A stretch of 64,000 bases of DNA from an uncultured Oscillospiraceae bacterium (lineage in GTDB: Bacteria; Bacillota; Clostridia; Oscillospirales; Acutalibacteraceae), in assembly GCA_959601025.1 (NCBI GenBank), contig CAUGOD010000009.1, positions 17,281 to 81,280 on the forward strand, given 5' to 3'. A model generated the notes under the pieces. That model made no database searches. It worked only from the letters and a program-made list of their open reading frames with translations, and was not told the DNA's origin. A program made the position numbers and the translations under genes. Numbering within the stretch: the stretch's first letter is position 1; every line of letters starts with the position of its first letter. Below are positions 63,892 to 64,000 of the stretch, in pieces.

Positions 63892-63948
63892 CGGCGGCAT
63901 TTCATACTCAATGACTCAAGGATTACTATAAAAGCCGAAAGGACAAAC

Positions 63949-64000
63949 TGAACTGCACCCCATTAGTTAGACAAGTATGATATACTTGTACTAAGGAATG
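63949..64000. mobile_element. Left end of an IS3-family-like element, cut by window edge
   Basis: The sequence TGAACTGCACCCCATTAGTT, followed by AGACAA, matches the usual terminal repeat pattern of IS3-family elements (TGAACTG-C/T-ACCCC...GTTAGAC). A short palindrome (AAGTATGATATACTTG) and AAGGAATG follow at the window end, where orfA would begin. Orientation and completeness cannot be judged. Confidence 0.55.

Overview
The window looks like the chromosome of a GC-rich (about 60%), spore-forming, anaerobic Clostridia-class bacterium, most plausibly of the Oscillospiraceae/Ruminococcaceae type. The evidence is a spoIIAA-spoIIAB-sigF operon, BofA and YaaL-like genes, a SPOCS/DUF3794 protein, an IspH-S1 fusion, a flavodiiron protein, AddAB in place of RecBCD, a CIRCE-controlled groESL operon, and sigma-A promoters and AGGAGG-type ribosome binding sites. 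I see no rRNA, CRISPR array or phage; an IS3-type element begins at the extreme right edge.

Layout. 1-5 kb: edge-truncated SPOCS protein, a damaged Eis-like acetyltransferase, a surface PIG-L deacetylase, tRNA-Asp and tRNA-Thr, and an XRE/D,D-carboxypeptidase fusion. 5-7.7 kb: a MacB-like permease and its HlyD-like adaptor, with no ATPase beside them. 7.8-17.5 kb: a nine-gene purine operon read leftwards (purE, purC, a purF paralogue, purF, purM, purN, PurO-type IMP cyclohydrolase, separate AICAR transformylase, purD). A consensus promoter, a 33-codon leader ORF and a terminator-like hairpin precede it, and a terminator closes it. 17.6-19.8 kb: groES-groEL. 19.9-25.7 kb: rpiR-like regulator, BaiN-like flavoprotein, cmk, plsC, ispH-S1. 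25.9-33.5 kb: membrane protein, minisatellites, DnaJ-like and DUF5685 proteins, uvrA, uvrB. 33.5-36.2 kb: a repeat-rich, partly AT-rich intergenic region, then SGNH hydrolase, SLOG protein and a Cys-rich unknown. 36.3-40.5 kb: zinc-ribbon membrane protein, sirtuin, YgjP-type metalloprotease, YaaL/BofA pair, DedA. 40.7-46.4 kb: GT8 glycosyltransferase, ftsH and a MarR regulator in one operon; a proline-rich possible spore-surface protein; an ArAE-HAD fusion. 46.4-50.7 kb: YjbR/MmcQ, an unknown, folC, spoIIA operon. 50.7-58.4 kb: addB-addA and a small EamA transporter. 58.6-63.9 kb: flavodiiron protein, an ABC-F ATPase behind an attenuator-like leader, a radical SAM protein and a membrane protein.

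The most unusual signal is a dispersed, composite hairpin repeat found at five places (about 1.1, 33.7, 34.3, 46.3 and 59.95 kb). Each unit pairs a GCGCCGCC...GGCGGCGC hairpin with a TGGTATAATG-like box, which has the form of an extended -10 promoter. Two loci are phased arrays of about 90 bp. At all five loci the box lies just upstream of, and points towards, a gene start, which suggests a mobile or amplified promoter cassette. Other candidates are the purine-operon leader peptide with its hairpin, the ABC-F leader, a PurF paralogue whose N-terminal nucleophile cysteine is replaced by glycine, and the XRE-carboxypeptidase fusion.
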